The notes below the pieces were generated by a model, which saw only the letters and a program-made list of their open reading frames with translations, ran no database searches and was not told where the DNA came from. This document shows, one piece after another, positions 12,720 to 23,900 of a DNA stretch of 64,000 nucleotides; position 1 is the stretch's first letter, and every line of letters starts with the position of its first letter. The stretch is from Oscarella lobularis (lineage: Eukaryota > Porifera > Homoscleromorpha > Homosclerophorida > Oscarellidae), in the NCBI RefSeq assembly GCF_947507565.1, contig NC_089188.1, forward strand, positions 1,550,001 through 1,614,000, in the 5' to 3' direction. A program made the position numbers and the translations under genes.

Positions 12720-13440
12720 CGGTGTTCGTCATACTAATGGATTTGCATTCAAATCTCTTCTCGTTGAATAGTGAACAGGAGCAGCAGAGTTAGACCACAA
12801 CGTCCAATCTATTGATGTTGACAGTGAGGAAGCGTGCACGTTCTCCTTTCGACGTAACGGCGAGCCCAATGCCCAATAACGAAGACTATGAACACAATTT
12901 CGAACGGATGTTGATAGTATTTATAGGCCGAAAATACTTACTGTTCATTTGCGCACGCTTTTCTCACAAATAAATCGCCTGGTTCGCTCTCTGAGCAAAG
13001 ATAGCGTCGGCGTTGGCAAGATGGCGGGCGCTACGACGATCGGCGGAACCGGGAAGGCTTTTCAACGCAAAACAAAGTGGCTCTCGACGTCTGATTCGGG
13101 AATCCTCTGATGCGCGAGGCGCATCTCGCTGCTAAACGCGCCACGTTGAGCTCGAACGGAGAAGGAGATCGTTTTCGGGGATCCACTTCTCAGTTCAAAA
13201 ATTAGGAGGCGACGACGCGCCGTTGAACCATTCCAATTCGATCGGCGTTCTAGATCAATAAGCGCTTCCGATAGAGAAGACTGGAGTCGCCATAACGAGG
13301 CGAACGCTTCGATGCACAGGCCAAAGAAAGCAGCGATAAAATGCGCACGCGTCTTAAATTTTTGATCAACACAATTTTTTATTTCTTATACAGTGAAAAT
13401 CCTTTCTACGCGAACGGGTTCATTTCAGAAAAGCTTACTT
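12720..13440. other. Gene-poor interval with YY1-like site
   Basis: No conserved coding sequence was recognised. CAAGATGGCGGG at 13017-13028 resembles the YY1-type start context seen at many housekeeping genes. The ATG in it opens a 29-codon ORF (13021-13110) that matches nothing I know. A perfect 7-bp hairpin with a 3-nt loop (GATGCGC/GCGCATC) lies at 13109-13125. Confidence 0.4.
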
Positions 13441-13749
13441 TTATTCGCTGACGCTGTTTGAGACGCTTTCTTCGGTCAAAAACCTAAGAAAATTCTGTAT
13501 CAGTGCACGTTCCTTGTATAGTCTTGCGTTCAAGTCTTCGAAAAGAGCGCCGTTTTTCTTCGTTGCGCGACCTAAAAAAGAAATCCTATTAGTCACTGTC
13601 AAATAATCGTTGTACGTACCTTTTGGTTGCGTCCGTATTAGCGCTATCCAGGCTACACCGCGTGGAGGTTCGGACGCTTCGTAGCCCAGGGAAGTCTTCG
13701 CAAAGCGATGACTCCCTTCCAAAAAGTTTCGGGTGAGTTGCTGCTTCAT
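13441..13749 (-). CDS. Possible small two-exon gene, function unknown
   Basis: On the minus strand an ATG at 13749 opens a frame spliced at 13620/13571 (donor GTACGT, acceptor TTTTTTAG), with phases agreeing. It gives an 86-aa basic/helical protein ending ...LRFLTEESVSNSVSE. Exons (minus): 13749-13620, 13571-13441. Good splice signals and local codon use support a real gene or the 3' end of one, but I do not recognise the protein. An upstream exon cannot be excluded. Confidence 0.35.
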   Translation of the reverse strand: MKQQLTRNFLEGSHRFAKTSLGYEASEPPRGVAWIALIRTQPKGTYNDYLTVTNRISFLGRATKKNGALFEDLNARLYKERALIQNFLRFLTEESVSNSVSE

Positions 13750-14864
13750 CAGCCCCCTCAATCAGTATCCGCCTGGACGAGTAGTCGGTCCCTAATACCG
13801 AGTCCCCCGGCGCGACGATACCTGACCACATTGGTAGGCACAAGGCCAAGAACCAGGGCTTCTGAGTTGGAGAACGGCCGACCACTGTTTGTAGAGGCCG
13901 ACAAGAAAGACAGTGCAATGCCGAAATGACTTCACCTGAGCCGGATCATCCTCGGTCTAATCGTGCTATCGGGTGAGACAAGTGCCGGCAACCAGGCCAT
14001 AAATGAACACCCCCTCCAAGCCGTAACCGCTCGAGCCTAGCGCAGTTCGTGCTTGTTAGCAACAATAAGACCTAAGCGATCGTTTCGCCCAGTGCGCGTA
14101 CCGAGGCCGAAGCCCCCCTTCGCCCTGCCTACGGGCTCCGGCACGGTAAAAACCGTGGGCCACGCTGATCCGCCAATCCAGACTTGCCTTTTGCCTTCCC
14201 CCGAGCCGGTCCGTTCAAGGACGAGACGTGGCGAACCACGCCGCATCCACCCTCAGCCGCAACTGAAGGAAAATCGGTGTGCACTTCGCTTATGAACAGG
14301 GTAGCCCCGCCCAGCGCTCATTGGTCCGTTGAGATCACGTGGGGCCCACCTAGCGCTCTCATTGGTCCGAGAAATGCAAGGCGCCAAAAGCAACCGGTTT
14401 GAATACCGGTTTGACGTGTATTCCTGTCGGCAGCCGAGTCAGCAGTTTATTTTTGGCAATGAAGTGACGTAATAGACGCATCGTCATAGCGAATCCAATA
14501 TGGCTCGTGGACGCCTTTCTTCTTCTGTACGACTATAATGTATCTCGGGGAGTATCTCGGGGCATCTCTTGGACGTTTTTATTGCAGGATTGCCGCTTTC
14601 GCGTGCGCTCGTAGATTTCCCGGCAGTGGTTTGGAACACATAGCTCGATTCGTGCCGTTGCTGACGGCTCTGGAGTTTCTCGTCTCGACAGTGGAGCATT
14701 ACGAATGGCGCGTCGTTCGTACAGGCAAAAAAGAGCGAAGACGAGGACAAGAAGTCGAAGAACGCGAGGCACTGTGGCAGTACGTATCGTCTAACTTGCT
14801 TGCCGCTCGAAACGACCGATGGGCGACTTCGATCAGCCTTGCGGCAGTTTACTCTCACGATAAA
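13750..14864. other. Gene-poor, GC-rich promoter-like region
   Basis: No recognisable gene. Two near-copies of an AGCGCT(CT)CATTGGTCCG element lie at 14313-14328 and 14352-14369. Each carries ATTGG, the reverse of a CCAAT box, next to CCCGCCC. This looks like an NF-Y/Sp1-type promoter, but no clear downstream gene follows. A plus ORF at 14538-14990 runs into duplicated non-coding sequence and is probably spurious. Confidence 0.35.
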
Positions 14865-15471
14865 CACGAACGGAGTCCCCTGAGAGCACGAGATTGGCCA
14901 GCAGAAGTCTATACCCGGCGGCTGGCAATCTCCTTCTTTGATATTCAGCCGGCTTTTACTTGCAAGGAAACCTTTTTTACAGTTTCCTAGTAAGAGCCGA
15001 AGCCACTTGAAGTGTACGGAAGTGTTTTGCTTTTCAAAATGCAGTCACATTTGTATGGGTTACCGTAGTTTAGTCAGGGGACCAGCTGAGTCATCGATGT
15101 TATGTTGCTGACACGTACCGGACTTTCCCATTCTGAGAAATGCAAACAGTGATGCACACACTGTATGCCGCTGAACGTTGATTGGTTCGGACGGCACGCA
15201 CAATCCGGATCTAGCTGGCATGCGATGCTCAGCACTACGTCACCTGGCGACTTATTGACGTGCTTGTTGGAGGATTAAGCTGGACAAGAGGAGAGACGTC
15301 AGATAACGGCATGGAAGTTTATTCATTTATTGAAACAAGCAGGAAATGTAACACACCGGGGAAAGTTCTCAAGCCCCCCCTCTAACAGGGGCTACTAACT
15401 GTAGACTTTACTTTGCAGGAAGACAAGAATCTCATTTTCGACTTGCGGTTTAAGAGGATGTCAAGATTTTG

Positions 15472-15478
15472 TATAAAA
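15472..15478 (+). promoter_or_regulatory. TATA box of lectin gene copy 1
   Basis: TATAAAA lies 72 bp upstream of the lectin ATG. The same motif stands at exactly the same distance in the second copy, inside a conserved stretch (TTTTGTATAAAAGGGAGACC). It is a good core-promoter candidate. Confidence 0.7.
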
Positions 15479-15543
15479 GGGAGACCCATCGTCGCACCGT
15501 TTGCACTTGCCGGTGACTTGAAGCACGAAGCACTACTCCAGCT

Positions 15544-18500
15544 ATGCTGTTTGCTGTTCTCCTTCTCTTCGCCTGCTGCAACTCTCTCAGCTCAGCCCAA
15601 TTCTCAGGTATAGTGCAGACGCAAGTCATTGCCTTCCCCTTGCAGTGGTTTCAATGCGGACATTTGTTGCAGCTCACTCTCTCCAATTCGGCCGAGTCGA
15701 GTGGAACTCAGACGAGTCCGACACGCGCGAATACGTCGTACCGGACGGCTGTCCGGTGTCGAGCGCACTCCCAGAATGCTGTCCCAAAGACCTTCAAGGA
15801 CCCAGCTGCAAGCAGATCGTCTTTGACAGAACAATGCGCGTCGAGCTCGACGAGGAAGTTCACGTGCAAGCGTCGGTCAGCTACAAGGACAATGTCGACG
15901 CGAGGGCCTTTACGAGTTGGGTCCTTCATCCCAATGCGAGGAGTGCGTACGTGTGCATGACGCCGTCGGGCTACGCGGCTCACGATCTTTCGCTGAGCAT
16001 CGAATGGTCGGCGTACGTGAGCAAGAAGGCCAACGATGGCGAAATACCGACGATTGGAAACAATAGTCGGTCCGGATTCGTTGGCGACGGCATTATTGAG
16101 TTCGGCGACTTTACGTACGGACGAGTATGCGAAAATGTCGTTGTGGTACAAAAAGAGTCGATTTTACATCTGCCATATTTATTATCATTCGTCTTCCGTG
16201 TAGGATGGCACCGTAACGACCGTTTTGATAACGACGAGATTGGAAAACGAAGAGAGAATGATGCAGGACGCAGTGTTCTCTTGGACGGAGAACGTCAGAG
16301 ACAATGCGTTCACAGTCTGCGTCGAAGAGATGCAAAAGTTCAGCGGAGTTCATCGTGACGTCAAAGTGGTGCGTTCGTATTTAGACCGCGGGGACGTAGG
16401 TAATTATGTAATAGGACTGGATTGCGTTTGACGACACGAGCATCGCTTTGCTGCAATCGCGTCTCAACGTGACGGAGGCCGACAGTACGACTTTCATAGT
16501 GTCGGAAAGCTCGTCGAGTTTGACCTACAGAAAAGTAACGTTTTTGCAGTCTCATCAATTAAACAAATGACGTTATGTTTCAATTCTTTTAGAGAGTCGC
16601 CTTTACTAGAACGTATTACGAAAAATTGCCTCCAGCCGTGTTCGTTTCACCGACGAGCAAGACATTGGACGACGTTGTCGTCGTGTGGGCGGAAGTACGA
16701 ATTGACTCTTCGAGCAATATAAACTGATCTCTAATTGAATAACGAATCTGTTAGTCTGTGACGTCAACGGGCTTTGATTTGGTGCTGATGGATGGCTACA
16801 GTCAATCGTACAGAAGCGCCCGATCTACGCGCGAAGTCGACGTTTCGTGGATAGTGATTGGATGTGAGGAAGCCGCATTCGTGATAAAAAACAGCATAAT
16901 TGATGCGCTTCCTTATTTTCTAGACACGGATCCGTGCGTCGGTGTTCAGTGCGCTCTATACGGCTATTGCGAACCTATTGGACCTCACAGTCACGCATGC
17001 GTGCCGCCGAACTGCACCGAAATCGAAGCTCCCGTTTGCACGTCCGACGGTCAGACGTTTATCAACGAGTGCTACTACCGTCGCTACTTATTTCAAACTC
17101 GGCGAACTGACGTCCGAATCCATCATCACGGAAGTTGCATGCCATTTCCATTTCAGCCCGGTACCGTCACACTCGACTCTCCAACCACGGGAAGCCAACA
17201 GTACGCGTGCAAGCAAATCCAGTTCAATCCACACTTTTTCTACCCGGGCCAGCGGCTTCACGCGTTGGTTACACCCGATTTTCGTAGCAACGACTACGCT
17301 GACTTTGTTCACGATCCAGCCGTCGTTTGGATAGAAGAGTTCGGCTACGAAAATCTGACGATATGCGCTTACGTGGCGGGCAGAGGAGATCGGCACGACA
17401 TGGCCGACGAGCATTCGGTTACAGCGAGTTACATGGTCTATCAAGGAGCACCGGACGATGGAAATGCCGGACTTTTGACGGTGTCTCACTGGTGGACGGG
17501 AACGTTGTGCAAGAGCGTCTCGCTGTACGGATTTTCGACGGTTCCGCACGTTTTGGTAAGCATCGAACACGGATTGAACAAATTGAAGCACGATGCGGCA
17601 AGCATCTGGCTCGATTCGGTGTCTGTCGACTCCTTCACGGTTTGCGTGAGAGAATTGCAGAATTTCGACGGACTTCATCAACACGTTTTCATTGTGAGAT
17701 CTTCAATATAGCGGCAGAGGTATGAGTGATTCAAAATTTTTGTTTTTTTGTGTAGAATTGGCTGGCTTTCACGACGGTTCCGTATACGATTTTCTCCGAT
17801 TACGGTTCGGCGTTGTTTGACGTGCACAACGCACTTCGAAGCAACGTGAATGACGCTCACTGCCAAGTACAGAATGATAGGAATTCTTTGCAGTATTTGA
17901 TAGTATAACACTTATTTGATCAGATTATCGATTTTACAAGAGCTTATAACGTCGCTCCTCGAATTCTCGTGACGGCACAACGTAACGACTCAGTTGAAGT
18001 TTCGTCTAAATATGACGACGTCATTGCGTGGGTTGAGGTTAGTCTCATTTTTCGATTTTTATCGCAGTGAAGAATTTGAATTCTTTAGAGCGTCAGCAGA
18101 TTGAAATTCCGCGTGTGCGTCAAAGAATTCTATCCCGATCCTATTAAAGTGATCTACGCAGTCATGCCCGGTCAGTACAATAAAAGAAGTGATCCGGTTC
18201 AATTTATAAAAAGTCTTGCTTGAATGAATGTAGATGCGTGCGAAGAGCCGGGCTGGTTTCCCTACGATGGCTATTGCTACAAGCCGAGTATCGAATGCAA
18301 GACGCACGAAGAGGCCGCAGCCGATTGCGTGTCCCAAGGAGGTCACCTCAGTAGCATTCATAGTGATCGAGAAGCGTTTTTCGTGGGCACGCTGACGGGT
18401 CAGAACGCGTGGATTGGACTTCCGTACGAAGTGAGCAATGCGAGCTTGGACTTGAATCGGTGGAGCGACGGATCAGCAGTCGGATACACGCATTGGGCGA

Positions 18501-19620
18501 GCGGCTACGCGGGAGGTGTCATGTTGGGACAGTGTATTGGTACTCTGGGTCCGTTCAACCGCTTCACGTGGAATATCAGTGATTGCTACGATTGCAAGTC
18601 GTACGTTTGCAAGAAAGGTAAAAGACTGATTCATTAGGAATTTGTGTGATGGTTTCTTTTCAGATTTACGTGCGTGTAGTACCGGAGCGCACAACTGTTC
18701 TCAGTTCGCCGATTGCGACGACGAAGACGGCGGGTTCACGTGTGATTGCAGGTCGACGCACGACGGAGATGGATTTACATGCCGTAAGTGTCTACGCTTG
18801 TATCCGGATTATTTACGAAGAGTTTTTACTCAGGCGCCGACGAATGCAAGCTTGCCTTGGACGACTGCAGTTCAGACGCGCACTGCATCAACACAGAAAA
18901 TTCGTATGAGTGCGATTGCAAGCTGGGTTATATTGGAGACGGAAAGACGTGCGGTGAGTCTGAAGTTCACCGAATAGCAATAATAATAATAATAATAATT
19001 GGTTTCGTTTCAGATGCTGACGAATGTGCTCTTAAAATCGACGACTGCCACGAGCTGGCCACCTGCACCAATATCATTGGCTCATTCGAGTGCACATGTC
19101 CGATTGAATACAAAGGAAATGGAAAAAATTGCGGTAAAGACACGCCGATAGAAATCGCTCTAAAGCACGCTTTGAATTTGTTTGTCTAACAGAGAGAATC
19201 TGCCCTGACGATTGGAACTTTTTCGACGGTCACTGCTACAAGGCACTTCCCCCCAGTTCCACGACGTGGCAGCATGTCGTGCTCAATTGCCGCACGCTTG
19301 ATTCGCGCGCAAATCTCGTCTCGTTGAACAGCCCATATGAACAGAATTACGTCAACGGCCTGACGTCGTCGTCCTATTTTATTGGCTATAATGACGTCGA
19401 CAGGGAGGGTGCGTGGAAGTGGGTGGACGGATCTCCGAGCACGTTCTCCTACTGGCGACACGGAGAGCCCAATAACGGGGGATATTACAGCAGCTGGTGG
19501 CGGTATCGATACGGAAACGAAGACTGTACGTACGCAGAGAAGTCGGATAGCGGGAGGTGGTCCGATATTCCGTGCAGCGCTTATAAAAACTATCAATACG
19601 TGTGCGAAATTCCCTTCTAG
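15544..19620 (+). CDS. Secreted multi-domain lectin, copy 1 (H-type lectin-like, Kazal, CTLD, EGF)
   Basis: A predicted secreted 1,093-aa protein with no membrane segment. Order: signal peptide (LFAVLLLFACC); N-terminal cysteine-poor region; two H-type-lectin-like modules (about 165-344; signatures TSTGFDLVL and VSWIVIG); FOLN-Kazal unit (APVCTSDGQTFINECYYRR, about 345-420); two more H-type-like modules (about 500-703); C-type lectin domain 1 (704-831, no EPN/QPD); three EGF domains (832-951); C-type lectin domain 2 (952-1093) with EPN and RWSDIPC, the calcium/mannose-type site. Exons: 15544-15607, 15673-16145, 16204-16368, 16415-16534, 16593-16694, 16755-16863, 16924-17693, 17756-17866, 17924-18037, 18089-18170, 18234-18617, 18664-18783, 18834-18953, 19014-19133, 19193-19620. 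A glycan-recognition or immune role is inferred. Intron 1 could also end at 15646, adding a few residues. Confidence 0.88.
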
Positions 19621-19739
19621 CGCGGTAAGTTCGCTTTTTCTCCACTGGACTCCTTTAGTGTAAGCTTTAGTTTTCGTTTTCAGAATGCCACCATGTTCGC
19701 GCGCACTTTTACTGTCACGAATAGATCTTCTCTCACCGT

Positions 19740-20155
19740 TGAAGTTCTGATTGCAGAATATAGAAGAGAGGGATGCTTCTTCTGAGTCCTCTCGTAATCC
19801 AGCAGAGCTGTCATCAATCGCTTGATATTCCACCGAGCAGCAGATATCCTATCCACCAACGGCTTCAACTAGAAAGAAAGAGTGAACTGTCGAAAGGCTG
19901 ATCGAAGTCGCGAATTATTTTGCCGGCAAAATTTTTCGAGCGCTTCTGATTTGCTTCAGGCCGGATATCGCGCTGTTGCTACGGGAAATGGGGATGCGGT
20001 GCATTCGGTGGGGAACCCCAGCTCAAGTCGATGATTCAGTGGAAAGCCACATCCGCAAGTGGAAGGCCGGGACATGAGACCCAATCCCATTAGCCCCTGT
20101 CTACCAACCTCAACCACTCGGGCATCATCGAATGGGTAATAGAGCATCGCCAGCC
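19740..20155. pseudogene. Scrambled PARG 3' fragment
   Basis: Downstream of lectin copy 1, 19740-19868 (minus sense) matches PARG exon 7 but is frame-broken ([12 protein letters not shown] is kept, the end is lost). Next, 19911-20068 matches PARG exon 6 in the opposite orientation (plus sense). It has lost one base in the glycohydrolase signature, so TGNWGC becomes TGN followed by a frameshift. Then 20070-20155 matches the end of exon 6 in minus sense. The two exon-6 pieces abut at an AAGGCC site. This is a dead by-product of the tandem duplication. Confidence 0.85.
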
Positions 20156-20888
20156 TCAAGACAAATACGAACGGAGGAGTCCTCTGAGAGCACGAGATTG
20201 GCCCACATAAGTCTATATTTCTTCTGAGATTTTCCGGCTAGCAATCTCTTTCCTTGCCGGGTTTTATTTGAAAGGAACCTTTTGTTACAGTTTCCCATTA
20301 GAGCTGGTGGATCCATATCGAAGCCACTTATAGGTACATAAGTGTCAAAATGCAGTCATTTGGGTTAGAGCTAGGTGCATTTGGTTTAATTAGGGGACGT
20401 GCTGAGTCATCGAGGTTATGCTGCTGTCTCTGCAGGACTTCCCCGTTCTGAGAAATGACGCGCAGACTGTATGCCGCCCGAAGTTGAATGGTTCGGGCGG
20501 CACGCACAATCCGGATCTAGCTGCCATGCGGCGCTCAGGACTACGTCACCGGGCGTCTTACTTACGTTCTTGTCGGAGGAAGCTCAGACTGGACAGGAGG
20601 AGAAAAGCCGGATGCCGGCCGGATGCCGGTTGGGTGCCGGTTCGGCGATAGACACTAACAGTGAAACTTACACACTGGGAACGTTCTCAAGTCCCCCTGG
20701 GCCGTCTAACAGGAAGATTATGAAAGAGTGCCAACGTTCTCAAGCCCCATCTAATAGGAAAATTATCTGAAAACAAACAGTCGGAACTGACTTGTTATAG
20801 AACAAACAGTGAAACATTACACGCTGGGAACGTCCTCCAGAGTCATCGAACTTTCGATTTGCGGTTCAAAGCGGACGTCAAGATTTTG

Positions 20889-20895
20889 TATAAAA
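20889..20895 (+). promoter_or_regulatory. TATA box of lectin gene copy 2
   Basis: TATAAAA 72 bp before the ATG, the same spacing as in copy 1 and within a conserved flank. Confidence 0.7.
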
Positions 20896-20960
20896 GGGAG
20901 ACCGAACGTTGCACCGTTTGCACTTGCTGGTGACTTGAAGCGTGAAGCACTGCTCCAGCT

Positions 20961-23900
20961 ATGTTGTTTGCTGTTCTCCTTCTCTTCGCCTGCTGCAACT
21001 CCCTCAGCTCAGCCCAATTCTCAGGTATAGTGCAGACGCAAGTCATCGCTTTCCTTGCCGCGTTTTCAATACGGACATTTGTTGCAGCTCACTCTCTCCA
21101 ATTCGGCCGAGTCGAGTGGAATTCGGGCGAGTCCGACACGCGCGTTTACGTCGAGCCTGAAGGCTGTCCGGTTTCGAGCGCACTCCCAGAGTGTTGTCCC
21201 AAAGACCTTCAAGGACCCAGCTGCAAGCAGATTGTCTTCGACAAGGCGATGCTCGTCGAGCTCGACGAGGAAGTTCACGTGCAAGCGTCGGTCAGCTACA
21301 AGAACAATGTCAACGTGAAGGCGTTTACGAGTTGGGTCCTTCATCCCAATTCGAGGAGTGCGTACGTGTGCATGACGCCGTCGGGCTACGCGGCTCACGA
21401 TCTTTCGCTGAGCATCGAATGGTCGGCGTACGTGAGCAAGAAGGCCGGCGACGACGAAATACCGACGATTGGAAATAATGGTAGTCGGCCCGGATTCGCG
21501 GGCGACGGCATTATCGAGTTTGACGACTTTACGTACGGAAAAGTGTGCAAAAATGTCGTTGTGGTGCGAAATGAATCGATTTTACAGCACAGTCATGTTT
21601 ATTATTATTCGGCGTCTTTTTAGAGTGGCACTGTGACGACCGTTTTGATAACGACGAGAGTGGAGAACGAAGAGAGAATGATGCAGGATGCCGTCTTCTC
21701 TTGGACTGAGAACGTCAGAGACAATGCGTTCACGGTCTGCGTCGAAGAGATGCAAAAGTTCAGCGGAGTTCATCGTGACGTCAAAGTGGTGCGTTCGTAT
21801 TTAATGAGACGCCGGACGTGGCTAATGATGATGTAATAGGATTGGATTGCGTTCGACGACACGAGCATCGCTTTGCTGCAGTCGCATCTCAACGTGACAG
21901 AGGTCGACAGGACGGCTTTCGTCGTGTCGGGAAGCTCGTCGAGTTCGGTCGAAAACACGTACAGAAAAGTAACCCTTTTGTTGCAATTATCAGTTGAGCG
22001 AATGACGTTATATTTTGATCCTTTCAGAGAGTTGCGTTCACTAGGACGTATTATGAAAAATTACCTCCAGCCGTGTTCGTTTCACCGACGAGCAAGACAT
22101 CGGACGATGTTATCATTGTGTGGGCGGAAGTACGAATCGATTCTTAGAGCAATAAACTGATCTCTAATTGAATAACGAATCTGTTAGTCTGTGACGGCAA
22201 CGGGCTTCGATTTGGTGCTGATGGATGGCTACAGTCAATCGTACGAAAACGCTGGATCCACGCACGAAGTTGACGTTTCGTGGATAGTGATTGGCTGTGA
22301 GGAAGCCTCCTGCGTGATATGAAAACGGCAATATTGATCCGTCCTCTTATTATTTTCTAGACACGGATCCTTGCGTCACTGTTCGATGCGCTCTGTACGG
22401 CTATTGCGAACCTATTGGACCTCACAGTCACGTGTGCGTGCCGCCGAACTGCACCGAAATCGAAGCTCCCGTTTGCACGTCCGACGGTCAGACGTTTATC
22501 AACGAGTGCTACTACCGTCGCTACATATTTCAAACTCGGCGGACTGACGTCCGAATCCATCATCACGGAAGTTGCATGCCATTTCCATTTCAGCCCGGTA
22601 CCGTCACACTCGACTCTCCTACCACGGGAAGCCAACAGTACGCGTGCAAGCAAATCCAGTTCAATCCACACTTTTTCTACCCGGGCCAGCGGCTTCACGC
22701 GTTGGTTACACCCGATTTTCGTAGTAACGGCGACGCTGACTTTGTTCACGATCCAGCCGTCGTTTGGATAGAAGAGTTCGGCTACGAAAATCTGACGATA
22801 TGCGCTTACGTGGCGGGCAGAGGAGATCGGCACGACATGGCCGACGAGCATTCGGTTACAGCGAGTTACATGGTCTATCAAGGAGCACCGGACGATGGAA
22901 TGGCCGGACTTTTGACGGTGTCTCACTGGTGGACGGGAACGTTATGCAAGAGCGTCTCGCTGTACGGATTTTCGACGGTTCCGCACGTTTTGGTAAGCAT
23001 CGAGCACGGATTGAACAAATTGAAGCACGATGCGGCGAGCATCTGGCTCGATTCGGTGTCCGTCGACTCCTTCACGGTTTGCGTGAGAGAATTGCAGAAT
23101 TTCGACGGACTTCATCAACACGTTTCCATTGTAAGAACTTCAATATAGCTGCAGAGGTATAAGTGATTTAAAATTTTGGTAGAATTGGCTGGCTTTCACG
23201 ACGGTTCCGTATACGATTTTCTCCGATTACGGTTCGGCGTTGTTTGACGTGCACAACGCACTTCGAAGCAAAGTGAATGACGCTCACTGCCAGGTGCAGA
23301 ATGATGAGAATTCTTTACAGTATTTGATAGCATAATACCGATTTGATCAGATTATCGATTTTACGAGAGCCTATAACGTCGCTCCTCGAATTCTCGTGAC
23401 GGCACAACGTAACGACTCAGTTGAAGTTTCGTCTAAATATGATGACGTCATTGCGTGGGTTGAGGTTAGTTACCGTTTTCGTTTAATCACAGTAAAGAAT
23501 TTGAATTCTTTAGAGCGTCAGCAGATTGAAATTCCGCGTGTGCGTCAAAGAATTCTATCCCGATCCTATTAAAGTGATCTACGCAGTCATGCCCGGTCAG
23601 TACAATAAAAGAAGTGATCCGGTTCAATTTATAAAAAGTCTTGCTTGAATAAATGTAGATGCGTGCGAAGAGCCGGGCTGGTTTCCCTACGATGGCTATT
23701 GCTACAAGCCGAGCAGCGAGTGCAAGACGCACGAAGAGGCCGCAGCCGATTGCGTGTCCCAAGGAGGTCACCTCAGTAGCATTCATAGTGATCGAGAAGC
23801 GTTTTTCGTGGGCACGCTGACGGGTCAGAACGCGTGGATTGGACTTCCGTACGAAGTGAGCAATGCGAGCTTGGACTTGAATCGGTGGAGCGACGGATCA

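Larger units (their letters stand above)
14865..20160 (+). repeat. Tandem duplication unit 1 (lectin gene copy 1 and decayed PARG end)
   Basis: About 5.3 kb that aligns end to end with 20161-25370. Similarity begins near 14865 versus 20165 (shared CGAACGGAG... and GAGAGCACGAGATTGGC), well upstream of the gene. It continues through the promoter, all 15 exons and 14 introns of the lectin gene, its 3' flank and the last exon of the convergent PARG gene. Exons are far more alike than the upstream flank. Confidence 0.9.

Noticed and set aside
14538-14990. 150-codon plus ORF in the gene-poor interval
   Set aside because: Its second half lies in the duplicated flank and is not open in the other copy; no motif recognised.
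18974-19000. AAT repeat taken as a possible mobile-element tail
   Set aside because: It is a simple microsatellite in an intron, shorter in the other copy.
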